From Candidatus Heimdallarchaeota archaeon (GTDB lineage Archaea > Asgardarchaeota > Heimdallarchaeia > JABLTI01): DNA of 19,559 bases. Under the pieces are notes generated by a model. The model saw only the letters and a list, made by a program, of their open reading frames with translations. It did not search any database and was not told where the DNA came from. Position numbers and translations under genes: made by a program. The stretch spans positions 1 through 19,559 of the forward strand of contig DAOVHJ010000006.1 of assembly GCA_030671945.1 (NCBI GenBank), in the 5' to 3' direction. The stretch's first letter is position 1. Each line of letters opens with the position of its first letter. Below are positions 7,435-13,607 of the stretch, one piece after another.

Positions 7435-8079
7435 ATGCAAATAAAAAAACCTTATGATTACAAAATTTATGTTGCTGGATACTTTCAAGCAGGTAAAACA
7501 ACTCTCATTCATTCACTTGATAAAAAAGCTTTCTCGATCGACAAACCATTAAAAGGACTATATAGAGGAGAGGAAAGTTCTACAACAGTTGGGTTTGATC
7601 TTGGCACTATTTTATGGTGCAGACCCAATATGGGTAGTAGCGGAGTTATTACAAATCTTGAAGATTACAATGAAAATCCAGAAGATTATAAAGACATGAT
7701 AATAAATAGAATCGAGCTAAAAGGAGGTCCAGGTCAGTTACATTTCAAACCTGTGAGAGAGCATGTTATCAAAGATAGTCAAGGGATTCTTTTCGTAATC
7801 GATAGCTCTGATATCAATGTTATTGGTAATGCAATAACATTACTTGCTGAATCAAGAGTATTATTGGGTTTTGATATTCCGATAATTATTATTGCTAATA
7901 AACAAGACTTAGCGGATGCAAACCCCCCTGATATGGTATCTAATATACTTGGTGAAACGACTTATGGAGCATCTGCGAAAGAAAATTTCGGAGTAAAAGA
8001 AGCTCTCATTAGCTTGCTAAATAAAATTGTTAGAGAACCAGTTCAAAAAGAACCAATACCAGAAATACAAGAGGCCTAA
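7435..8079 (+). CDS. MglA-like small Ras-superfamily GTPase
   Basis: A 214-aa GTPase. The P-loop is GYFQAGKT (residues 15-22), a switch-I candidate is TTVGFDLG (51-57), G4 is NKQD (155-158) and G5 is SAK (180-182). The G3 motif reads GGPGQ (97-101) where Ras-type proteins have DxxGQ, so the Mg-linked Asp is missing. MglA proteins also lack this Asp, which supports placing it near MglA and the Roadblock-associated GTPases. About 35-40 residues separate switch I from G3 (GTILWCRPNMG to NRIELKG), longer than in Ras. The C-terminal tail is Pro/Glu-rich, with no prenylation-type Cys. The ATG at 7435 is preceded by GGTGA at 7422-7426; an in-frame TTG at 7420 overlaps that site. Roadblock genes flank it on both sides and are its probable regulators. 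Confidence 0.93.
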   Translation: MQIKKPYDYKIYVAGYFQAGKTTLIHSLDKKAFSIDKPLKGLYRGEESSTTVGFDLGTILWCRPNMGSSGVITNLEDYNENPEDYKDMIINRIELKGGPGQLHFKPVREHVIKDSQGILFVIDSSDINVIGNAITLLAESRVLLGFDIPIIIIANKQDLADANPPDMVSNILGETTYGASAKENFGVKEALISLLNKIVREPVQKEPIPEIQEA

Positions 8080-8081
8080 AA

Positions 8082-8555
8082 ATGATTGTAAAAGAAAAAG
8101 AAGAAAACACAAAAGAGCGATTATTAGAAGTACTAACAGATTTTAAGAAACGCACCGGAGTTTGGAATTCGTTACTCGTTACTGAAGATGGGTTAGTTAT
8201 CGCATCAGATGATATATCACAAATAATGGGTAATTTAGAGACAATGGGTTATTATCAAAACATTGGAGCTGTTTCAGCTGGAGCATTGTCAATGGCTGAG
8301 CAATCAATTAAACTAATCGATGCAAACAAAGAATTGAAACAATTAATAATCCATGCAGGTAGTGCTGATTCATTATACATAGAAAGCTTTTCAATAATAC
8401 TAACACTAATTCATTCAAACATTATTTTACTCGTTATTTATCCATCAATACTAAATGTTGGAATGATTTTATATGAAATTGAAAATGTCGGCAAGGAAAT
8501 TCATCAATACATGTCTGATGGTGAACATATTCTTCATGAGGAGAGTGTATTATAG
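8082..8555 (+). CDS. Roadblock/LC7 domain protein 2 (divergent)
   Basis: A 157-aa protein that begins two bases after the GTPase stop, with GAGG (8071-8074) inside the end of the GTPase gene as its ribosome site; the two are probably translationally coupled. The Roadblock pattern is visible: helix RLLEVLTDFKKRTG, strand WNSLLVTEDGLVIASD, a long helix with GAVSAGALSMAEQSIKLI, strands KQLIIHAGSADSLYIESF and SNIILLVIYPS, and a C-terminal helix (ILYEIENVGKEIHQYM). It has longer, charged termini than Roadblock 1 and differs from it in sequence, so it is not a recent copy. It likely dimerises with another Roadblock protein or binds the GTPase. The exact pairing cannot be read from sequence. Confidence 0.85.
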   Translation: MIVKEKEENTKERLLEVLTDFKKRTGVWNSLLVTEDGLVIASDDISQIMGNLETMGYYQNIGAVSAGALSMAEQSIKLIDANKELKQLIIHAGSADSLYIESFSIILTLIHSNIILLVIYPSILNVGMILYEIENVGKEIHQYMSDGEHILHEESVL

Positions 8556-8557
8556 AA

Positions 8558-9073
8558 ATGTCAATCTTACATAAACGACGATCGAAAGCAATAATTCTTG
8601 AGAACTTGTTGAAAAATCTTGTGGAAAAAGGACAATTTGATTTGATTGTATTGTCAGATAAAAGTGGATTGACCGTATCTGCCTATACTAAAAAAGATCT
8701 CACGACAAAATTCTTTTCAGCAATAAGTTCAATAATATACTCATCAGCAAAAAGATATGCTACTGATCTGCTTATGGGAAAATTAAATTTCGTGCTTGTA
8801 AACACGGAATACGGGGAATTCATCCTCTTACCTATAGAAATTGAAAGTTATTCCAAGGAATTTATTCTTTCGGCATTAATTTCCCATGAAGAAATTAGAG
8901 AAATTAATTATAAAGAACGATCAGCGTTTAAGGAAGTAGTTAATTTATTGAACAAATATAGTTTGGGCAAAATACGAACTAAAAAAGCAATGAAAAGCAT
9001 TTTTTCACCAAATAGTTCAATTGAGCGTTTAGGAGAAGCTACTGATACTCTTAAAACAATTTTCTCTGATTAA
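8558..9073 (+). CDS. Roadblock-like protein 3 with basic C-terminal extension
   Basis: A 171-aa protein starting two bases after the previous stop, with GAGGAG (8538-8543) upstream. Residues 10-105 fit a divergent Roadblock fold: helix KAIILENLLKNLVEKG, strand FDLIVLSDKSGLTVSAY, helix FFSAISSIIYSSAKRYATDLL, strands LNFVLVNTEYGEFILLPIE, then helix EFILSALISHEE. About 65 residues follow that are helical and Lys/Arg-rich (KEVVNLLNKYSLGKIRTKKAMKSIF in two segments) and end in an acidic tail. Such an extension is not usual for Roadblock proteins and could bind nucleic acid, membrane or a partner. The Roadblock assignment rests on secondary-structure pattern and position, so it is less sure than for proteins 1 and 2. 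It is the last gene before the operon terminator. Confidence 0.75.
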   Translation: MSILHKRRSKAIILENLLKNLVEKGQFDLIVLSDKSGLTVSAYTKKDLTTKFFSAISSIIYSSAKRYATDLLMGKLNFVLVNTEYGEFILLPIEIESYSKEFILSALISHEEIREINYKERSAFKEVVNLLNKYSLGKIRTKKAMKSIFSPNSSIERLGEATDTLKTIFSD

Positions 9074-9102
9074 AGCTTATAAGAATGTAACTCGGCATAA
9101 AT

Positions 9103-9150
9103 TGTTTGATTGGTTTCACCTTCCAATCAAACACTTATTTTATCTTTATC
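9103..9150 (+). terminator. Hairpin terminator of the GTPase/Roadblock operon
   Basis: TGTTTGATTGG (9103-9113) pairs perfectly with CCAATCAAACA (9123-9133) around a 9-base loop. The 11-bp stem is followed by a T-rich run (9134-9149) typical of archaeal termination. It lies 30 bases after the stop of Roadblock protein 3. Confidence 0.75.
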
Positions 9151-9179
9151 AAACCAAGTATTGTAGTTTGAAATAGACA

Positions 9180-9453
9180 TCAAAGATAACAAAAGAGATC
9201 AATTTCTATACCTACTGCACGGACGTTAAAGCATTGTGCATTCATAACAATAATCCGACCATCTCCACATTCTAAATCATAAACCAATTCGCCAGGTTGA
9301 ACATTGGCCATAGTTAGCATTTGACGAACTTTTTTTAATCTTGTAGACCAGTAGGGTGCACCTCTTTTATTTGACCAAGAAACAGAAATAAAATTTTATG
9401 CGAAAAATTGTGATGAGCCAAAGAACGAAAGGGTTTTCAATACTTTGACTCAT
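9180..9453 (-). pseudogene. Remnant of a class I SAM-dependent methyltransferase, frameshifted and truncated
   Basis: On the minus strand an ATG at 9453 begins a short hydrophobic stretch (PFVLWLITIFRIKFYFCF) that ends in a stop at 9369-9367. An overlapping frame (9395 to 9180) continues with RGAPYWSTRLKKVRQML and then a clear methyltransferase motif I, VYDLECGDGRIIV, followed by RAVGIEID, the motif II region. It stops at 9182-9180 straight after this, so most of the catalytic domain is absent. The layout (N-terminal hydrophobic segment, then GAPYxxT and VYDLGCGDGR) matches archaeal methyltransferases of the aKMT-like protein-lysine type. One frameshift near 9370-9395 plus the loss of the 3' two-thirds make it a pseudogene. 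The DLECGDG reading, normally DLGCGDG, is a further sign of decay. Confidence 0.7.
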
Positions 9454-9454
9454 C
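9412..9454. repeat. 12-bp inverted repeat (one mismatch) at the methyltransferase-remnant start
   Basis: GATGAGCCAAAG (9412-9423) and CTTTGACTCATC (9443-9454) are inverted repeats with one mismatch and a 19-base loop. The right arm contains the ATG of the methyltransferase remnant in reverse orientation. It may be a relic hairpin or an RNA structure that hides a start codon. Confidence 0.4.
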
Positions 9455-9490
9455 GCGGTAGATGATGGATGGCAAATTCGCAAACATCGT

Positions 9491-9554
9491 CCCCCAAGGG
9501 GGATTCTGTATGCAATCGTTATTTCAGGGTTGAAGCCCTGATGAAAGTGATAAC
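9491..9554. repeat. GC-rich hairpin pair in the non-coding stretch
   Basis: This part of the 9074-9561 gap is clearly richer in G and C than its surroundings. CCCCCAAGGGGG (9491-9502) is a perfect palindrome. TCAGGG (9524-9529) and CCCTGA (9536-9541) form a 6-bp stem with a TTGAAG loop, inside an outer GTTAT/ATAAC pairing (9518-9522 with 9550-9554). The CAGGG-TTGAAG-CCCTG form resembles short palindromic elements dispersed in many genomes. It could also be part of a small structured RNA. No coding frame in it looks real. Confidence 0.4.
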
Positions 9555-9561
9555 TGTGATA

Positions 9562-9813
9562 TTATCTCAGACCATTACAAGATTTCATTATCTTAAGAGC
9601 AAGTCTCATTGTTTTGAGAGCACTAGTAATGTCTTGAGAGTTATATTCTGCAAATTCATATGCTTTTAATCTAAGCTTCTGAGCATCTTTTGGTTCTTCA
9701 AATTCCTCTAGAAGTTTATTATACTCGGAAACAATTTTGCTTAATGTTCTTGATTCCTTGCTATTTGCAGGGAAAGTTAAATGATATTTTGGATCAACAT
9801 CTTCTATAACCAT
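9562..9813 (-). CDS. Small helical hypothetical protein (83 aa)
   Basis: The ATG at 9813 is preceded on the minus strand by GGTGA with a 7-base spacing, the same Shine-Dalgarno core used by other genes here. The product is highly charged and helical, with SKIVSEYNKLLEEFEEPKDAQ and later TSALKTMRLALKIMKS, and an N-terminal DPKYHLTFPANSKES. There is no signal peptide and no recognisable family. The pattern could suit a small two-helix adaptor or a DNA-binding or antitoxin-like protein, but nothing proves it. It stands alone, between the non-coding stretch on one side and the divergent nitroreductase gene on the other. The 9-bp inverted repeat just upstream is a possible operator. Confidence 0.6.
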   Translation of the reverse strand: MVIEDVDPKYHLTFPANSKESRTLSKIVSEYNKLLEEFEEPKDAQKLRLKAYEFAEYNSQDITSALKTMRLALKIMKSCNGLR

Positions 9814-9831
9814 ACATTATTCACCAAATGA

Positions 9832-9868
9832 ATTCACAAACGAATTTTTTGCCTTCTCTTTTGTGAAT
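9832..9868. promoter_or_regulatory. 9-bp inverted repeat upstream of the 83-aa gene
   Basis: ATTCACAAA (9832-9840) and TTTGTGAAT (9860-9868) are perfect inverted arms separated by 19 bases. They lie shortly upstream of the ribosome site of the minus-strand 83-aa gene, in the divergent promoter region shared with the nitroreductase. A regulator site or leader hairpin is possible. Confidence 0.35.
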
Positions 9869-9943
9869 CATTACTTCAATATTCTCAAGGACTATAAAAA
9901 AGCTTCTCATAGGTTTGAGAAATATTTCTGAAAATAATGTAAT

Positions 9944-9954
9944 GCTTTATAAAG
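9944..9954 (+). promoter_or_regulatory. Single GCTTTATAAAG element, same as the 19-bp iterons
   Basis: This 11-mer is identical to the core of iteron copy 4 upstream of the Roadblock operon (6303-6313). It is again followed closely by a purine-rich GGAG stretch, but no start codon at a good distance follows. It may be a second site for the same regulator or simply a TATA-like box. Confidence 0.35.
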
Positions 9955-10075
9955 TTTAAAGGAGAAAATAATAGTAATAACAGGTGACTTTTCTTCAAAA
10001 AAAGGAAAAAAAATTCTTGATTGATAATTTAGCTGCATATTAGATATAGAAGTTAATTGAAAGGTGAAAAATAGA

Positions 10076-10825
10076 GTGAACGAAACTATAAAAATTCTAC
10101 AAAGTCTAAGATCTATTCGGAAATTCTCTGACAAGAAGATTGCAGATAAAGATTTAGAAACAATCATAAAAAGTTCAGTTCGAGCTGCAAATGCTTCAAG
10201 TAGACAAAATTATTCAATCATTGTTGTTGATGAAAAAGAAATATTGGATCAAATGTTTTATGGAAGCAACAAAGGACTTGTTTTTTGTGTAGATTTTAAT
10301 CGATTAATTGATACAGCCAAGCATTTAAATTATGAGTATGATCCAAAAAATATCCGATTATTTATCACAGGCTCTATAGATACTTGTCTTGCTGCTCAAA
10401 CAGCAGTCATTGCAGCTAAATCACTTGGGATTGATTCTATTATTACAAATAGTGTACATCGAGCGAAAATGGAAGATGTTTACAAGCATTTCAATTTACC
10501 AGAACAGTATTGTTTTCCCTTAATTGCTGTGGGTTTTGGTTATGCTAAGGAAGAACCTGAATGGAAAAAGGGTCGATTATCTGGTCCGGGTATCATTCAT
10601 AAAAATAAATACCAAAAACTTTCACATGAAGAACTTGACCAGCTTGTAAAAGATTATGATGACCAAGATTTGAAATTAGGTGCTCCTGCAGCAGGATTAT
10701 CAGAGATTGGTTTTGAGCGATATTTGGATTGGTTCTTTACCAAGTGGAATCGTCCATTCCCAGAAGAGAAAATAAACGAGCTCTATGACATCTTGAGGAA
10801 AGCGAAGTTTCTAATGGATAAATAA
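10076..10825 (+). CDS. Nitroreductase-family flavoprotein
   Basis: A 249-aa protein with nitroreductase features. RSIRKFSDKKI near the N-terminus is the usual FMN-contacting RSxRxF motif. AANASSRQNYS is the second FMN loop, AAQTAVIAAKSLGID the central helix, and PLIAVGFGYAKEEPEWKKGRL the late motif (PxxxxxxGxP-like). The family reduces nitro compounds, quinones, flavins or corrin-type substrates with FMN and NAD(P)H; the substrate here is unknown. After the core there is a C-terminal extension of about 70 residues containing a WFFTKWNRPFPEEKI segment. The GTG at 10076 is chosen because GGTGA (10063-10067) precedes it by 8 bases; an in-frame GTG at 10064 overlaps that site. It is followed after 12 bases by a radical SAM gene, so the two are probably one transcript. 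Confidence 0.9.
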   Translation: MNETIKILQSLRSIRKFSDKKIADKDLETIIKSSVRAANASSRQNYSIIVVDEKEILDQMFYGSNKGLVFCVDFNRLIDTAKHLNYEYDPKNIRLFITGSIDTCLAAQTAVIAAKSLGIDSIITNSVHRAKMEDVYKHFNLPEQYCFPLIAVGFGYAKEEPEWKKGRLSGPGIIHKNKYQKLSHEELDQLVKDYDDQDLKLGAPAAGLSEIGFERYLDWFFTKWNRPFPEEKINELYDILRKAKFLMDK

Positions 10826-10837
10826 AGAGGTGCACAA

Positions 10838-11551
10838 ATGGAATATAAGTTCCTAAAAGAAATAACGAATGCTCTAGGATGTCAGAATGTTTTACCAGTA
10901 GATTTCAGTCCGAAAAAAACTTGTAACCACGATTGTATTTATTGTGGAGTCGGAAGAACAACAAAATGGACTATGGAACGATCTGAGTTCTATCCTATTG
11001 AAGAAGTATTTTCTGAAATAAGCAATTACATTGAAAACAATGGCATTGTGGAATACATTTTGCTTACCGGAAGTGGCGAACCCGCTCTTTACAGTGGGTT
11101 TGGTGTATTAGCAGATAAAATCAGAGAGAAGTATCCAAGCATAGGTATTATTGCCTATACAAATGGTTCTTTACTGAATCGAAAAGATGTACAAAATGAA
11201 TTTGCTAAATGTACAATTCTAGGGTGCAATTTGAATAGTGTCTATGATAAAGAATTCAAGAAGATATGCAGACCACTTGAAGATGTTCGATTACAAGACA
11301 CGTTGAACGGTCTAAAGGAATTCAGCAAACATTTCAAAGGAAATCTAATGTTTGATACGAAATTTGTTAGAGATCTGAATGATACTAAAAGGAATGTTCA
11401 AGGATTAATTGATTATCTGAAAGAAATACAACCGAATAGCTATACAGTAATTAGTAAGAAACATAAAGGAAAAGAATTGACTGAAGAATTTACTTCGTTT
11501 ATTAAGGAATCCATGAAGGATTTACCATTCCCTGTAGAGTTGCATCTATAA
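10838..11551 (+). CDS. Radical SAM protein, COG0731-like Fe-S oxidoreductase
   Basis: A 237-aa radical SAM enzyme. The 4Fe-4S motif CxxxCxxC is CNHDCIYC (Cys29, Cys33, Cys36), set in KKTCNHDCIYCGVGRTTK, which matches the archaeal group related to wyosine-type Fe-S oxidoreductases. LLTGSGEPALYSGF is the SAM-binding GGE-like segment, followed by IIAYTNGSLL. The protein is short for the superfamily and has no extra Cys cluster, so no SPASM domain. It likely makes a 5'-deoxyadenosyl radical; the substrate is not readable from sequence. GAGGTG (10827-10832) gives a good ribosome site, 12 bases after the nitroreductase. The pairing hints at a shared redox modification pathway. It ends convergent with the GH57 gene. 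Confidence 0.88.
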   Translation: MEYKFLKEITNALGCQNVLPVDFSPKKTCNHDCIYCGVGRTTKWTMERSEFYPIEEVFSEISNYIENNGIVEYILLTGSGEPALYSGFGVLADKIREKYPSIGIIAYTNGSLLNRKDVQNEFAKCTILGCNLNSVYDKEFKKICRPLEDVRLQDTLNGLKEFSKHFKGNLMFDTKFVRDLNDTKRNVQGLIDYLKEIQPNSYTVISKKHKGKELTEEFTSFIKESMKDLPFPVELHL

Positions 11552-11562
11552 TCAAAACTAAT

Positions 11563-11589
11563 ATGACATAACATCAGTTATAATGTCAT
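11563..11589. terminator. Weak hairpin between convergent radical SAM and GH57 genes
   Basis: ATGACAT (11563-11569) pairs with ATGTCAT (11583-11589). An inner AAC/GTT pairing and a small bulge close the stem. It overlaps the last codons of the GH57 gene. No strong T-run follows on the plus strand, but one (GTTTTGATT) follows on the minus strand, so it may act mainly for GH57. Confidence 0.35.
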
Positions 11590-12747
11590 CATAATTTCAG
11601 TTAGTTTTTCTTCAACTTTCCACAAACGACCTTTTATCCAACCACAACGATCCATCATTGCTCGATAGGTATTTTCATTTGAGAAATCTTCATGGTAAAG
11701 AGCAGCATCTGTTAATTCTCGATAAATTCCCCAGCGAATATCATCAAGTTTTTTCATCTTAATATCTATTACTTGCTCCAAGAGTTTCTTTAGTTTCTTA
11801 TCACCATCTGAAGCAACACGTTTCTGCAACATACTTTCAAGTTTAAAGTAGAAATATTCAATGCGATGATACGTTGAAACAGCATCGTTTCTCGCAAACC
11901 ACATTTCAATTATCTTTGAATGGGGGAAAAATACGTTTATGCTTCTAGCCCAAGTTGTAACTTCTTCGGCTTGATACAATTGAGCATTCTTCTTATTTCG
12001 TTTTACAACCTCTTCTGCTCGAGATAATTGAACATTCGCTTTCTCAGCATTTGTAAGAAAGTATTCGAGAAATCTGAAGGAATCGGTTCCTCTATGATGA
12101 CCAAAACACTCGAGGTCACAACCAATTGCTACAGGACCATTTTTCTTGTTAATGGTCTCGAGCATCCATTGTCCATTGGGAAAGGCATTGTCTGAAAAAT
12201 GCCAACTGAGTGCTCGATTTCTAGGAATAATAAAGATATCTTTTTCCGTTTCCAGTTTCCAAATACCTTCCACATCATCAGAATAGAAGGTACTATACAC
12301 ACCATCAATGATAGAATAATCGATGTCAAGCTCTTGGAGAAGATGGTTCTTATGGGTAGAGAAAACCAGTTCTGGTGGGAATAAGCCTCTCATTTCCTTC
12401 CCAAACATTTCTTTGACCATTTTACGGTGATGATAAAATTGTTCTTTGATAAAACCATCATCTGTGAAAACAAAAGGAGCATGATAAAAAGGAGATAATA
12501 AAACTTCAACAACCCCGCGATCAATTAACTCACCCAAAGTTGAAATCAAAAAATCATTATTTGTACGTTCAAACCATTGAATTACGCTTCCAGTTAAAGA
12601 GAGATTAATTGAGAACTGGTTATCCTTACTTAAATCTGAGAGCATTTTAAACATAGGACCATAACTTTGCCAAGTAATCTCCTTCACAATAAATTCTTCG
12701 TTATAATAGGGTTGATGACCATGAAGGAATAAAACACAATCAGTCAA
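11578..12747 (-). CDS. GH57-family glycoside hydrolase
   Basis: A 389-aa single-domain protein of the GH57 type, whose members hydrolyse or transfer alpha-glucans. Motif 1 is LHGHQPYY (His9, His11), motif 2 is LTGSVIQWF, motif 3 is GLFPPE with Glu126 in the nucleophile position, and motif 4 is CDLECFGHH with Asp211 as the likely acid/base. These positions follow family knowledge and look intact. There is no signal peptide, so it probably acts in the cytoplasm on storage or intermediate glucans. Exact activity (amylase, glucanotransferase or galactosidase) cannot be decided. The C-terminal 120 residues are helical and charged. The TTG start at 12747 is well supported: AGGAGAT lies 8 bases upstream on the minus strand. 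It is divergent from the DinB gene and stands alone. Confidence 0.9.
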   Translation of the reverse strand: MTDCVLFLHGHQPYYNEEFIVKEITWQSYGPMFKMLSDLSKDNQFSINLSLTGSVIQWFERTNNDFLISTLGELIDRGVVEVLLSPFYHAPFVFTDDGFIKEQFYHHRKMVKEMFGKEMRGLFPPELVFSTHKNHLLQELDIDYSIIDGVYSTFYSDDVEGIWKLETEKDIFIIPRNRALSWHFSDNAFPNGQWMLETINKKNGPVAIGCDLECFGHHRGTDSFRFLEYFLTNAEKANVQLSRAEEVVKRNKKNAQLYQAEEVTTWARSINVFFPHSKIIEMWFARNDAVSTYHRIEYFYFKLESMLQKRVASDGDKKLKKLLEQVIDIKMKKLDDIRWGIYRELTDAALYHEDFSNENTYRAMMDRCGWIKGRLWKVEEKLTEIMMTL

Positions 12748-12928
12748 AACTTGAAATCTCCTGAATTACTAATTCTGCCATTTAACATACTATGTATCAT
12801 CAATTTACAATTAATGAGTTAAGAACATTTTCCTTTCAATTCAATAATCAAAAAATAAACCGCAAGTTTCTAATTTCATGTTAACAAAATTAACATAGAT
12901 TAATTGGATATTATTTTGTGTGGTTAAA

Positions 12929-13534
12929 ATGACAGATACAATTAATGATAAACGAAATATTAAGGAATTATCGATAACATTACTTGAGATTGCTGATTGC
13001 AATTTATTACTCTCTACAATAAATTTAGAGAATGAGCAAATATTGAAACAAATAAAAGATGATGTAAATCCTATTGGTTGGATTTTTGGCCATTGTGCTT
13101 CGCATATGGATTTCATTTGTGGAGAATTATGCCAAGGATATCGAAAACTCTCGGAAGAAGAAGGGGCATGTTATTCGTTTGGAGTTTCAAAAGAAGAAAT
13201 AAATGAGGGATTACCGACATCTTTCAAGGAATTAATTGAAAGTTATCTAGAAATACGCAAAGATGCATTTGACTATCTAAACAAATTGCCTGAAGAGAAA
13301 TTCAGACAAGTACCAGAAGCTGATGCTGGGAAAAAATCAAAGGAGTCACTTATGCAAGCAATTCAAAGAGTATCATTACACTTCATGGGACATATGGGTC
13401 AAATAGTACTCTTACGTAGAGCTCTTGGAAATCCTGGATTTGGATTCGTTGCTGGTATGACAAAAGAAAATCGCGAAAAAAGAATAGATCAATGGATGAA
13501 ATGGTGGGAAGAAAACAAAGAGAAATTTTCTTGA
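12929..13534 (+). CDS. DinB/YfiT-like metal-dependent four-helix protein 1
   Basis: A 201-aa protein of the DinB-like superfamily, four-helix bundles with a metal held by three His. The visible ligands are in GWIFGHCASHMDF (helix 2) and in HFMGHMGQIVLLRR (helix 4, the HxxxHxGQ pattern). Members include thiol-dependent transferases and hydrolases as well as stress-induced proteins of unknown activity. Length is slightly above the usual 150-170 residues, with an insert around YSFGVSKEEINEGLPTSF. The ATG at 12929 is preferred; an in-frame GTG lies at 12920, and neither has a strong Shine-Dalgarno sequence. The phosphotriesterase-family gene begins 73 bases downstream with its own TATA-like box. 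A second DinB gene lies at 15806-16258 and a fragment of a third tail at 14559-14594. Confidence 0.88.
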   Translation: MTDTINDKRNIKELSITLLEIADCNLLLSTINLENEQILKQIKDDVNPIGWIFGHCASHMDFICGELCQGYRKLSEEEGACYSFGVSKEEINEGLPTSFKELIESYLEIRKDAFDYLNKLPEEKFRQVPEADAGKKSKESLMQAIQRVSLHFMGHMGQIVLLRRALGNPGFGFVAGMTKENREKRIDQWMKWWEENKEKFS

Positions 13535-13555
13535 ATCCAAGAGTAGTCTGAAAAG

Positions 13556-13566
13556 TTTTTATATTC
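13556..13566 (+). promoter_or_regulatory. TATA-like box for the phosphotriesterase-family gene
   Basis: TTTTTATATTC lies about 45 bases before the ATG at 13608. This leaves room for a start of transcription near 13587 and a short leader carrying the GAGG ribosome site (13593-13596). Confidence 0.45.
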
Positions 13567-13607
13567 TTCACGAATGTTAAATCAGATGTTTTGAGGAATT
13601 GATAACA

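Noticed and set aside
6937..7512. Long minus-strand frame opposite Roadblock 1
   Set aside because: It is antisense to a clear Roadblock domain and has low-complexity Ser/Phe content typical of a shadow frame.
9120..9175. Short minus-strand frame with YNTWFDKDK, resembling the start of another methyltransferase
   Set aside because: It is only 17 codons and overlaps the operon terminator, so the likeness to a YDxWFEKNK start is too weak to use.
9518..9554. Segment ending in GATGAAAG that looks like an archaeal CRISPR repeat
   Set aside because: Only one copy is present, with no spacers or second repeat and no cas gene nearby.
9469..9669. Plus-strand 66-aa frame through the hairpin region
   Set aside because: It has no ribosome site, crosses palindromes and overlaps the better-supported minus-strand 83-aa gene.
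9983..10042. 19-codon GTG frame after the GCTTTATAAAG element
   Set aside because: It is Lys-rich low complexity, with the upstream GGAG too far away for a convincing start.
12208..12228. Possible loss of a GH57 catalytic Asp in the RNRALS segment
   Set aside because: The family acid/base Asp lies in the DxExFGHH motif, which is intact (Asp211), so no loss is supported.
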